DNA from: Capitulum mitella
Taxonomy: Eukaryota > Arthropoda > Thecostraca > Pollicipedomorpha > Pollicipedidae
Length of the DNA: 64,000 nucleotides
Direction of reading: 5' to 3'
Assembly: GCA_030062745.1 (NCBI GenBank)
Contig: CP099843.1
Span: 22,108,583-22,172,582, forward strand
Shown here in pieces: positions 42,837 through 53,842 of the stretch. How positions within the stretch are numbered: the stretch's first letter is position 1; the number at the start of each line of letters is the position of its first letter. The position numbers and the translations under genes are program-made. Under the pieces are notes generated by a model. The model did not search any database. It was not told the DNA's origin and worked only from the letters and a program-made list of their open reading frames with translations.

Positions 42837-43138
42837 CAGGGGTGTCGTTATGTGTAAATGATTGGGAGGGCGGGGGGTGCGGCGAGCCGAGGGCCCGGCA
42901 GGATAACCTTCCCCCAAATTTCAATTTCTCAACGGATATGACGGACGTATTCGGCCGACGGCAATTTTTATATTTATGATTTTGGTCGCAATTTATCAAA
43001 TAACAAACTATGTTTCCCTCGTTAAAAGTGGCACACGTATTGTGGAGGGATGTAAAATCACTTTTGGAGTGGCCGCGGTCTTCATTGGGAGCGGGGAAGG
43101 GCATGACTCCCGCAAAAGAATACAAACTGACACCCCTG
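42837..43138. mobile_element. hAT-like MITE (GTCGATTT family), copy 2
   Basis: The 302-bp element has ends CAGGGGTGTCG and the inverse of CAGGGGTGTCAGTTT. GTAAATGATTGGG, CTCAACGGAT and CAAAAGAATACAAA are shared with the copy at 9958. The flanking 8-mers agree only partly. It interrupts a 31-bp minisatellite. Confidence 0.8.
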
Positions 43139-43265
43139 AAAGGAGACATTTATCCCGTGGGGCCACTGGAGACGAGCCGTTACGTTGCAGAGTAGCTGTT
43201 GATCCCCTGGAGCGGCTGCCGAGTAGCTGCAGATCCCCTGGAGCGGCTGAAGAGCTGTCTCGGGT
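43139..43265. repeat. Minisatellite, 31-bp unit, right part
   Basis: Units such as CCCCTGGAGCGGCTGAAGAG continue the array cut by the MITE. A short duplication of GGACCTGGTCCGGCCGGT follows at about 43337-43413. Confidence 0.7.
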
Positions 43266-44548
43266 AGCCGAGCGGCAGACCGGGACCATGCGGTCGCCTC
43301 TGCTGGTCGGCTTGTACCGACGCCGGACTGGCCCGGACCTGGTCCGGCCGGTGTAGGTCCGGGGCTGGTCCGCGGCCTGACTGGTGCGGACCTGGTCCGG
43401 CCGGTACCGGCTCCGCCTGCCGGCGGCCCCCTGCCGGCCGGGTAGGCCAGTGGATATGGCCAGACGGCGTGTCGAACATGACTGGGTACATCACGACTGT
43501 CTGAGCCTGTCATCGGCAGCGCCTGCTTGGCGGGGCTGGCCTCGCCGCTCGTCCGAATCGGCCTCCACGGACAAAGACTCGTCTGCAAAAACAATGTTTG
43601 TCCATAATGTCCGCAGTCCAGATACGCTAAGAATAGCTGAGCGTATTAGCGAGGCGGACTTACAATGACGAAACGACGATGAGAGTTGCTGGGAACTGGC
43701 ACACAAGGTCTTCCAGACGAGATTTTCTGTGTTGAAATGCATCATCGCCCGGTTTATGTCAGTTTGCAGACATGTCGCGCGGGTGTGTCCCCGTCTCCCA
43801 TCCCTCCGAGTTGATCCCCGCATGGGCACAACGATATATATACGATATATATATATATACGATACACAACGAATAGCGACAAACAGAACAGGCAGCAGCT
43901 AGGACAGTAAAAGAACAAATAACGCGAACTTTCTTCAGTTTAATGTTTTTTTTCCTGGACCGAGCCTGGATACTTTCGGGATTCCCGTTGGACTGCTGAG
44001 CCTTAGAGATTGTAGTCCTGAACGATGAGCCAGGGGGCATTCACTCACCAGTGTATCACGCATCACGCAACGCTTCACTAAGAGCTCTCTCGTGTTTCCT
44101 CAGGATGGCGTGTACTTCGTGAGCCGTCAGCCGACGTCTCGGAAGTGAGTCTTTCGCCCCGAGTAGCCATGCTGGTGGCGCACGAGACTCTGGCGAGACT
44201 CTGCCTGTTCGGTAGAGGCAGGAAAACCAATCTGGTAGAGGTCTGTGCGGTGGAAACAGGACGCAAAGTGCTACGGAGTGCTGCAAGTTGAGTTACACGT
44301 CAGCGCGGGCGTGCCCATTTCTCGCCTGCTCACGTGTTCCTGAACGGGACCTGTGGACGTGATTTGTATTCAGCGGACGCTGCTGTATTCCGTCCCTCCT
44401 TGTTATCGGCTGATGATGTCTGGACATCAGTCCACAGTGTCCCGTCGTCAGCAGGTCGGCCGTCGCCAGCTGACGGTGCTGCCCGTCTGACTCTGTCGTC
44501 TTCTGCCGCTTCCCGGTGACTCCGGGTACGTCGGACGGAGACGCCCTC
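43266..44548. other. No recognisable gene; short TA-rich tract
   Basis: A tract of TATATA/CGATATA repeats lies at about 43829-43862. Otherwise only short unsupported frames. Confidence 0.45.
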
Positions 44549-45168
44549 TCTGCTGTTCTCTGCTCCTGTTTCTGCTGTGCTCGGGCCCCGCTGAGACCCC
44601 CAGTCGGGCCGGCCGGCGGCGCCCACCCTGCTGTTCTCTGCTCCTGTTTCTGCTGTGCTCGGGCCCCGGCTGAGACCCCAGTCGGGCCGGCCAGCGGCGC
44701 CCACCCTGCTGTTCTCTGCTCCTGTTTCTGCTGTGCTCGGGCCCCGCTGAGACCCCCAGTCGGGCCGGCCGGCGGCGCCCACCCTGCTGTTCTCTGCTCC
44801 TGTTTCTGCTGTGCTCGGGCCCCGCTGAGACCCCCAGTCGGGCCGGCCAGCGGCGCCCACCCTGCTGTTCTCTGCTCCTGTTTCTGCTGTGCTCGGGCCC
44901 CGCTGAGACCCCCAGTCGGGCCGGCCGGCGGCGCCCACCCTGCTGTTCTCTGCTCCTGTTTCTGCTGTGCTCGGGCCCCGCTGAGACCCCCAGTCGGGCC
45001 GGCCGGCGGCGCCCACCCTGCTGTTCTCTGCTCCTGTTTCTGCTGTGCTCGGGCCCCGCTGAGACCCCCAGTCGGGCCGGCCGGCGGCGCCCACCCTGCT
45101 GTTCTCTGCTCCTGTTTTTGCTGTGCTCGGGCCCCGCCCTGACATCCAGTCGGGCCGGCCGGTGGCGC
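44549..45168. repeat. Minisatellite, 78-bp unit, about 8 near-identical copies
   Basis: Units of 78 bp (26 codons) are highly similar, each with a CTGCTGTTCTCTGCTCCTGT core, a GTGCTCGGGCCCC core and GTCGGGCCGGCC. Frames stay open on both strands because the unit is a multiple of three and free of stops. One unit near 44667-44690 has a gained G and a lost C close together, so the frame is kept. Confidence 0.95.
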
Positions 45169-45169
45169 C

Positions 45170-45480
45170 CTCCCCCGCGGACGCACCCCGCGCCCGCCGC
45201 CGGCGGGTCGTCGAGTGCGACGCGGCGTCGATTCTGCCAGCTCCGCGGACGGCTTCAGCCCCGGCGACCCCGGCGTGGCCCGCGGCCTGCGCCCGCCGAC
45301 CCCGGGCGAAACGGACGACGTTTCCGTTTACGGCCGCCTGATGCGGAAAGTTGCTGGCCGGGCGCCGCGTCCGCAGCTCTGCAGCGCTGGATGTGCTGAC
45401 GAGGCGGCGCGGGGGCGCGGGGGACGCACCCCCTGACCGGCCCGGTTCACCCTGCGGCCGTCACCGATAACGACCGTCGG
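45170..45480. promoter_or_regulatory. CpG-rich segment
   Basis: GC- and CpG-rich sequence directly after the 78-bp array. No recognisable product or splice plan. Confidence 0.3.
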
Positions 45481-47109
45481 TCCAGCCAGGACGGCAGTTT
45501 GTAGGGGTACCAAACTGCCTCCTACCGTCCCCCTACCCCGCCCTCTCCCCAACCGGACCGGAAGGGAGGCAGCGTGCTCAGCAAGTCAGCGATGGTGCCC
45601 TAGCCCGTTTTGGCCGTCTCTGACCGGAAATTGGTCGCGAGACTTCGTTCGGACGCTCAGCTCAAGCCTAAAAAAGTCGGCAGTTCGCCAGCCGCCGCCG
45701 GCGAAGCGTCAGCCGGCCACCTGCAGAGCCATTCGCGGAGTCCTGCCGCAGGCCTCGGCGGCCTCGTGGAAGGCTAAATCTGCGGGCCGTGACAGTCCAG
45801 TGACGTCATGTGGGCCCCTGACGTCCTCCGCCGACACAGAAGCCATGGGGAGGCCTATTCTGGCGACTGGCAGGTGGCCCAGCCGATCCGTTAACGTCAA
45901 CGGCCTGCAGTCTCCACATGTCTTGCCATTCCCACGTCAGCTGATGGCCGCTGCGTGCATCAGGTGGGATTAAAAAACGGGGGTTTTAAGTAAGTAATGA
46001 GAAGGTTCCATGGACATAGTAAATATGTTCTGCGTTAGAAAACCGTCATTTCTGGATAGTTTAAATTGCCAGACGGCTTTGATTCCGCAAAAACATGTTC
46101 AGCTTTGTTTTTAGACCAACATTGCCAAACATTGCTTTTCATTTCGCTCAGATCTGTGGTGTCGTCAATTACGCATGCCGCAGTGCAAGATGGTCACGCA
46201 AAGATGATAAAAAGGGTCATCGAACCTTCAGTGCATATGCGTAGAAACGCATTTAAATTTGCTCGTCGTCCTGTTCTAGTTTCATTCAAGTCGAATTCAT
46301 TGTAATGTTTCTGATGCTTCGCACCCGTCCATACGGGCCGTAAATTCAACGAAAACATTTGCCTAAAGACAACATCTGTATCGACAGAAAGAGCATCAAT
46401 AAGAAATACTTTTCAAGATAATTCTGGGGTGGTAAAGCGCCACATTTTCACCATATAGAATAATACATGGAAAGATAATTCCACGTGAGCAAACAAAAAA
46501 TAGGTCAATCAGGAACCATTGTATTTGGCCACTGATCAAAACAAAACGCACATATATCATATTGTACCCTACATGCCTTAATCTTACACTGTTTTCGGTC
46601 GTTCAATCGTGGGACGATGTTCATTTCCTAAATCGCGTCCAGGAAGGCATGTTTGAGCTTTTTCCTTTGGTCACGGATCAACAGTTTTTGTTCATACAAC
46701 TGAACATTTGAAACATTCTGAATTGACAAACGCAAAGAGATGATGGATTAAACTAGCACCTAGGTGCGGTGTCATCCTGCTCGCTTCCTTTGTTGAAATG
46801 TACAAAGGCACCAGGAACAAAGATGTCGCCTTTAGCGGTATTTCATGAACAAAAAAGTATTATGTTGTTCAGAATGTTTTCGCTGTGATTGGACTCTTAA
46901 TCTATTCCACGAAGTCTGAGCGATTTGCGGATAACAGTAAATATTACGTCAAGTGAGACGATCAAACTTTGATGAACAAGACTTTCATTTTACGGACTCT
47001 ACGGGCTTATGGCTGTTGTTATTAAGTAAAAGCGACATACAGTTGTCATGTTTTTCATTCTGGGGTCCCCTTTGTCCTGCCAGTTTCTTAATTTATTTCT
47101 CTGTGTTGA
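45481..47109. other. No recognisable feature
   Basis: GC content drops to background after about 45950. Nothing is supported. Confidence 0.5.
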
Positions 47110-47690
47110 CGTCAGCGGGACGTGGTGGCCTGTCAACCCTGGACAGTCTACTGTGAGGGTCTCAGTGATGATGTCAGGAGTGACCTGGTGGACTATCGAT
47201 TCCGGACAGTCTGCTGTGTGGGTCTCAGTGATGATGTCAGGACGGGCCTGTTGGACTATGAGTCTTGGAGAGTCCGGCGGGTTTCAGTGACGGGTTGGGG
47301 TGGACTGCCGATCCTGGCCAGTCCACGCGGCGGGCTTCATTGACGGGTTAGGGTGGATTATCGACTCTGCACAGTCCTCTCGGCGGGTTTCAGTGGCGGG
47401 GTGGGGTGCATTATCGACTCTGCACAGTCCTCTCGGCGGGTTTTAGTGACGGGGTGGGGTGGACGGCCGACCCTGGTTAGTCCACTCGGCGGGTTTCATT
47501 GATGGGGTGAGATGGACTGCCAGCCCTGGACAGCCCACCCGGCGAGTTTCAGTGACGGGGTGGAGTGGACTGCCGACCCTGGACAGCCCACTCGGCGAGT
47601 TTCAGTGACGGGGTGGAGTGGACTGCCGACCCTGGACAGCCCACGCGGCGAGTTTCAGTGACGGGGTGGGGTGGAGTCGCCAGCGCTGCG
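47110..47690. repeat. Minisatellite, about 53-bp unit, about 11 copies
   Basis: Units carry GTTTCAGTGACGGGGTGG, TGGACTGCCGACCCTGGACA and GCCCACTCGGCG. The left half is more diverged than the right, where units are almost identical. Confidence 0.92.
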
Positions 47691-47699
47691 CAGTCGCCG

Positions 47700-48790
47700 G
47701 CCGGCTTAGCGTGGGTCGCCTGCGCCGTTGGCGGCGGGCTCCGGCGGGGGCGGGGGCGGGGGCGGCCAGCCTGGCCGAGGGCCCGGAAATGCCTCCCATT
47801 GTGCGCCGATGACATCAGAGCTGTTGGGAGGACGCCGTCTCGCCTTGCCCAATCCAGGGTCGGCGCGCACCACTCAGGGCCGGCCGCGGCCGCGCGCGTC
47901 GGGTACGCCGCTGGCGAGGGCGTGCGGCGCAGCTCAGGCGGCCCGCGGGGCTTACGAGCGTGTTTGAAGTTCATGAGGTCGGTGCCTTTGAAGGGCGATT
48001 GCTCACCTTGCAGCAACATGGCGCCAACGTCAAGGTATTCCAATTGTTGGAAGTACCACCATCCTCCCTGCCCCATGGGCTTCTACACCCCCAGTGACTT
48101 GTGACACCGCGAGCCGCACCCAGGGGTAATCAGTTATGAGAGGCAGAGCGAAATGCACCAGTGGTGACAAGAGGCAGTCAGTGGCACCAATGGTGGTGAC
48201 AAGGGCGTAGGGCTGCAGAAGGCCGGTCGGCATGTGGACACGTGGACAATGACAAGAACGGAGTCTTCCCAAGCGCAGAGTTCGAGTCAGAGCTGTGCTG
48301 CGATCTGCAGAGAGCTTGCTGGAATCGTGACCTACGGAGACCCTGCCGCTCTCGGTGCGGCGACCGCGGCCGAACCGTACCAGCCGGCAGCCAGGTCCGG
48401 CCTCGCCAAGGTCGTCGACCGCGCCGTGCCCGCCATTAGGCGGCGGCCGAGCGGGCGGCATTTCCTCCCGGCCGCGCAGGTGCACCGGTCCCCGCCGACC
48501 TTGGGATGCGACTAACGGTGCGGGCGCCGCCGCTGCCCGCGCCGCCGCCGCCGCCGCCGCCGCCGCGCAGCCACCGCCGCCGGAGAGTGAAAGGCGACTT
48601 TCTCGTCGGCGGCGGCGGCCGGCGGAGCGTCGCCGCAGCCTCTCGCCCTTCACCGACGGTCGCGACGCGCCGTGGCCTTGTGCAACATTCCCGGCCACTT
48701 TTACCGGGTCAGAAGGCCGGTGCCGGCGGGGGTGGCAGGGCCGGGTCACATGACGCAGACCCGCCGCCGGACACGCCGTCGACAGGCCTG
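47700..48790. promoter_or_regulatory. CpG island with GC boxes and (GCC)n tract
   Basis: CpG-rich, with GGGGGCGGGGGCGG at about 47745-47765 and a (GCC)n tract at about 48540-48570. Frames are open on both strands and none has a recognisable domain. A promoter or first exon is plausible. Confidence 0.4.
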
Positions 48791-50827
48791 AGTCAGCCGA
48801 TCGTGCCAAGCACTGGAAGCGCCGGCCCGCCGCCGGGTGTTCTGTCTGCGGCGACGCCGCGTTTGTGCCGCCGCCAGCCTTTTCCGGACGTTTTTGTACG
48901 TTTGATTGACGTTAAGGACGGGGAGTGATGCGCTCTCCAGCTCGGGAGCGCGGGAATAAATGCTGATACGAGAGACGACGACACGGACGAGTTTGTAAAA
49001 ACAGACAATCGATGCGTCTGTGACAGCAGAAGAAATGCGAAACCATGCGCGATGACAGCCTTGGATGAGAGCAGATGAGTAAACATCAGGTCCAGTGCGC
49101 CATTTTGCACGTCTGTGGCGGCACACAACGTTAATTTCTCAACCTAAATAGTGAAAAGTAAATACAGTAAAATGCGTGAGAGAAAAGATACTGTAGAAAA
49201 AAATATGTATTGTTTATATGCACAACGCACCTCATTTTAACGGCTTGGGGTAGTTCTCGTGTTGTTTAACAGACAGTAAGACCGGATTCTTACTTTCCAG
49301 AAGAATTTTGGATCATTATTACCATTATTAAAAATCACGAAAATTTGGCAAAACTTGGCAACCCTTGCAACCTGACAAAGTTCAAGAAACTTCGGTTAAT
49401 ACGCGCGCAGTCGTTGCACTGGCGACCCTCGCGTGCTTTCGGCGCATCACAGCTGACAGGGACCGGTCAGATTTCTGAGAGGATGGACAAACATGGCGCG
49501 GATCCCGCCGCGCGGCGGATTCCCAGTCTTGCCACAGAGCCGGCGCCGGCGCCGGCGCACGGCCGCCGGCGGAGCCCGGCTGGCGGCTGGATTCCCCGCC
49601 AGGGTCGTCACAGCACGGTGCACTTTCCCCGGCCGCGGCCGCCGCGACCCAGTTCTGCCTCCGGCGGCGCTGGGTCGGAGGCCCCCAGCCCGGTCTGGCG
49701 GTGTCGGGTCACGGTCCCCGCCGCGTTCCTGTCCCGGCACCCAGAGAGCTCCCGAGGGCCGCGCCACCGTGACACGGCCGGAAGTGGAGGGGAAGGGTCA
49801 CCGCTGCTACCGGCCGGGTCGCACACAAATCTGAACGCCGCGTCAGCCGCGTGTCAGCACGTCTTCACAACACACCGCCGGGAAAGTTACGGAGACGCAG
49901 CACCCTACTTGGGGTCTCATTCATCGCGTGCGGGGTCCAATTAGGGCGACAGGAGTGCCGCACCAGGTGATCGTTGTGAAGTAGGGTGGGTGGAAAGCGT
50001 AAGACCTTGCTAAATGCTTCCGTGACATGCGGGGCACAGCTTTCCTACGCATATTCTAAATACAGGTCTTGCACGCTACCACAGGAAAGTGCTACTTGTC
50101 ATAATGCAGGCGTGTCGACTGTCGGTACAAAGCGGCACGACATTCACGTGCATGGCTGGCCTGACCTTCCTCCAACGCAAGAGCATGCCTGGAATCACCA
50201 CCAATCTGCGTGTGATGCAGACACGGCTCTGCAATGGCCGAGGGCGAACTAAGGCAGACGGGAACAACCACCGTTCCCTGCGATCAGTAAGGCATTCTTC
50301 CGAAGTGTCACTTAACGTGAAATGAGCGTGGCATGTGACAGTACGAAGACCGCGAGTAAATGCCTCGTGGTCATCAGCAATCCTCGATCAGTGGGAACAG
50401 AGGGACTCCGACAGACTGCTGTCACATAAGAGTCACGCCTATCGCATGCGTTGCTCATCAGCAGCAGATGCTCAGTGTTCAGGCTCGCTGACGTTTTCGA
50501 GTCCGAACATAGTGCCCGGCAGTGTCCGGGCAACTGCGCAACAGCTACAGACAGGCGCCTTCGCCTCGCTCGTTGACCTGTGTACACACTGCGGGGGACT
50601 GTGTTTCAAAACTCGGACGGATCTGGGTTATCGAGGCCCTCGGCCCCGCAGAGGCACGCCGCAACTCGGAATGTCCCAATGCCCCCCTGGCCCAGTGGCC
50701 CGAATTGGTGCACGACCCGGCGGTGCGGTTACGTGCAACGCTAGCCCGTCGGTGTTCGGCGGTTTCCTCTCACGCGGCGGCCGGCGTCGGCTTGTCGGCC
50801 GGGCCGGCCACGGCCGTCTGGTCGTGT
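48791..50827. other. No recognisable gene; second CpG-rich block at 49490-49790
   Basis: The 49490-49790 block is CpG-rich with overlapping frames on both strands and no domain. The rest is background sequence. Confidence 0.4.
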
Positions 50828-50952
50828 AGGTCGTGCTCTAGGGCGTCGTGCTCTGAACGGCCGTGCTCTATGCGGCCTGCTTCGAGAGACCGTGCTCCTA
50901 GCGGCCTGCTCTGAGTTGCCGTGCTCTGAGCGCCCGTGTTCTGAGCGGCCAC
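50828..50952. repeat. Minisatellite, about 15-bp unit
   Basis: About eight short units resemble CGTGCTCTGAGCGGC. Confidence 0.85.
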
Positions 50953-52430
50953 ATCCCCTCAGGGCACGGTCCGGGGCAGTCGGCCGGTCGTCGCTCAGGC
51001 TGGGCCAGTCAGTGTCGTTATCGACGGCCGGCAGTGCGCCCCGTCCATCGGCCCCGCTGAGCTGTCCCGCCGGCGACGGCAGACCGTCTCTCCCGACCAC
51101 GGCTGAGTCTGGACACAGCCTCTGGGAGAGCTGAATAAACCCCCGACAGGGAGAGCGCAGACGCCGTGAGAACAGAACACAATGCTGACAGGACAAAATA
51201 CAGCCGCTGCGGGGACAGGACAATCTCCTAACAGCTCTTACACAAAACTCACCGGCTCTTCTGCGAGCCACGAGCCACGTTCTACGGCGTACACGACAAC
51301 AACCACTAAGAAGATCTCCAAGATTGCCGCACACCACCATCCAGCGAACTCTCCGAGAACTCACCTGAAATTCCGGGCAAAACAGAACACTGCGACTGGG
51401 TGACCAGTTAGTCCTGCAGTGCATGTGAACCTGAACCGCACGCCGCTCCGGTGCGTGCCGCAGGGCAGATGGTCCTCAATGACTCACCTTTGCACCGACG
51501 TGCTCTGCGGAATACAGAAATCTCCTGTTTTTCTCAGTCTCGTAATAGCGCGTCCCATGTTCTCGCCCATGCCCGTCTCACCCTCTCCTTTCATGCCTCC
51601 GGCATTGCCGAGCGCCCTTTACCTGGTGACCTCAGACTTTCAAACGGCCTCGAACGGCCTTCGCACGAGCCGTGATCACGTTGTGGGTTTTCTCGACACC
51701 GGCGGCGGCGCGGGGCCGACCAGTTGGAGGGGGGGGGGGTGTCACCATGCAGCCTCTCACCGAACAAGTGTAAGTGAACGGACGGAACACTGAAGGGTGG
51801 AACATCTTTCCCGGACAGCCGGAACCGGTTGCTGGAGAGGGCCGTCGCGGAAGCGCATTGCATTGACGCGGCCAATGCTGGAGCGCCGGGTCACCAACAG
51901 CACGTTTCTCAGTTAGATGTATCACTTGGTTTTCGTGTGCCAGCTGACTGATATTTAAGTACGGCGTACGATGCTATGCCATTTTAATATGCCAATGGAA
52001 GTAGCACCATGGTCAAAAGGGTCAAAGGTCCTTTTCTTTAGTACTAATTGTTCCCATCATTGACGACCAGTTGCACTTTGGTGATCGATTCCATTACTTT
52101 GATGCACCTTTTCGTTCTTCTGACCCTCACACGACTAACTTGACTACGCGACTGAATTCAGGTAAAACTTGCGTAATTGCATGGAAAGTGAAAAGTGTTG
52201 ATTGCCGGTTTGTTTGTTTTTGTGCTTCATTGTTATGTTACCTTCGTCACTGTAAATATTCTAATGAAAATAAAAGTCTAGTAATTGGGTGAAAGGTGAA
52301 AGTCGCGTCGTGAGCTGCGGTTGGATGATGGACGACATCAATTATTTTTCCTTCACCAATCGATGTTTCACCGGTGTCATCGCCGTTTTGATGCATATTT
52401 ATAGTACGTCAGGGCAGACTTGTGCTTGAC
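50953..52430. other. No recognisable feature
   Basis: Background sequence with a G10 run near 51729-51738. No supported gene or repeat. Confidence 0.5.
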
Positions 52431-52625
52431 GACCCAAATAAAAAATCTCGTGTTTTTTGGGTGAATCGCATTTGATTCGGATAAGCTTTGAATGCGGCCG
52501 TGAATCACATTGATTCAGATCAAAATCTGCAAAACGCCCGTGATTCAAATTCTGATCCGGATCCAAGCACCGTGATCCTGATTTTTATCCGGATCAACTA
52601 CACCGTCCATCTGATTCATTGTGGT
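52431..52625. repeat. Dispersed repeat rich in TGATTC/GATCCGGATC motifs, copy 1
   Basis: The stretch contains GTGAATCGCATTTGATTCGG, GATTCAGATC and GATCCGGATC motifs, also found at 53590-53842, where the exact GTGAATCGCATTTGATTCGG recurs. TTTTTTGGGTG at one end and CACCCAAAAGATTTC at the far copy suggest inverted ends. Confidence 0.6.
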
Positions 52626-52650
52626 CGAATTATGTATGTAATGCAGAGTG

Positions 52651-52710
52651 ATGAAATAGTATGACCATATGCTAATGAAAATGAAATAGTATGACCATAT
52701 GCTTATGAAA
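52651..52710. repeat. 30-bp tandem duplication
   Basis: ATGAAATAGTATGACCATAT and the following bases are repeated twice in direct succession with one difference (GCTAATGAAA against GCTTATGAAA). Confidence 0.95.
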
Positions 52711-53067
52711 AATACCTCCAGATAATAATCCACCAAGCTATGTTACATTAAAGACGACGCCAAGTGAGCCAGAACACCAGCTTCCTTCCACAGCAACATA
52801 AGGTAAAAATTTCCTCAGCCCAGCTGTTGGAAACATTCCTAGTACCAAACATATACCACAAAGAAAAGGTAAGATCAAAGGCATTTATACAAAATGTGGT
52901 CCTTTTTCGTATCATGAACAATGATATCCTCTTGGTACTTCCTAGTAAGTACTCATGTTTAGGTTATTCGAAAGACAGCTGCCCTCGGCGCACCTGCGCG
53001 ATTCGTTAAACCATCACATGACTTACTCAGCCTAGTTCAATAGTCACGTCACTGGTGATATCATGTC

Positions 53068-53237
53068 CAGGGGCGCAGCCGGGATTTTCTTAAGGAGAGA
53101 GGCAGGGCTCAGTGTGAACGGAAATCATACAAAAACCGCCTGCTGGGAAGACGATGTGCAATGGTTTTTACGAAAAAAATGCGGGCCTAGGGTGGGGGCG
53201 TGTACCCCGCCCCACCCCCTCTTTGGCTGCGCCTGTG
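53068..53237. mobile_element. hAT-like MITE (CGCAGCC family), copy 3
   Basis: The element is in the opposite orientation to copies 1 and 2. It begins CAGGGGCGCAGCCGGGATTT and ends GGCTGCGCCTGTG, 170 bp in all, with the shared core ATCATACAAAAACCGCCTGC. No clear target duplication. Confidence 0.82.
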
Positions 53238-53589
53238 GTTCCATCTATTTTTTGGCTAAACAGCCTCTGAGCGCCGGACTACGTCGATTTCTGCGCCTAG
53301 CATAAAGTGGAGGTAATTATTGTCACTAGTGCATCTTAATTATGAAAAGAGCGGTGCAAAGCTATCATGAATATCAAGGGCCAATCAGCATTAAAATGCA
53401 GTAGCCAGTAGTTAAAACTGTCATGTACGGACTTCCGAAGCTATAACTGCCGTGGCGATATTTTACTTTTAGATACATACTAATGCTATGCGACATTTCT
53501 GCCTGTTATCTCAGTGAAGTACCTAGAAAATAGGGCGTACCTAACCGTATGCAGTATTTCATTATTTTCATAATACATGCGGTAGCGCT

Positions 53590-53842
53590 GATACATAATT
53601 CACATTTTGAATCAATGGCTGATCCGAACCAACAAAGAACTTGTGAATCAATGTTTGATCCGGACCAATTTTTCGAAAATTGCTGCGAATTACATTTGGT
53701 TTGGACCAGTTTTGAAAAAGCTTGCGTGAATCGCATTTGATTCGGATAAAACTTGAAAAAATAGCCATGATTCAAACGCAGATCCGGATCAAGTCACAGT
53801 GATTCAGATCCTGATCCGCATCACCCAAAAGATTTCGAGCAA
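53590..53842. repeat. Dispersed repeat rich in TGATTC/GATCCGGATC motifs, copy 2
   Basis: Units of roughly 45-50 bp carry GTGAATCAATGTTTGATCCG and related sequences, followed by the part shared with 52431-52625. Confidence 0.6.

Noticed and set aside
44293-45186. A 297-codon repetitive protein on the minus strand of the 78-bp array
   Set aside because: The unit is a multiple of three and stop-free, so frames are open by construction on both strands. No start context, splice sites or flanking domain were found. Kept as a finding, not as a gene.
47998-48030. ATG TTG CTG CAA followed by a GTGAGC donor on the minus strand, as a tiny first exon
   Set aside because: Five-codon exons with a donor occur easily by chance in a CpG-rich region, and no second exon is apparent.
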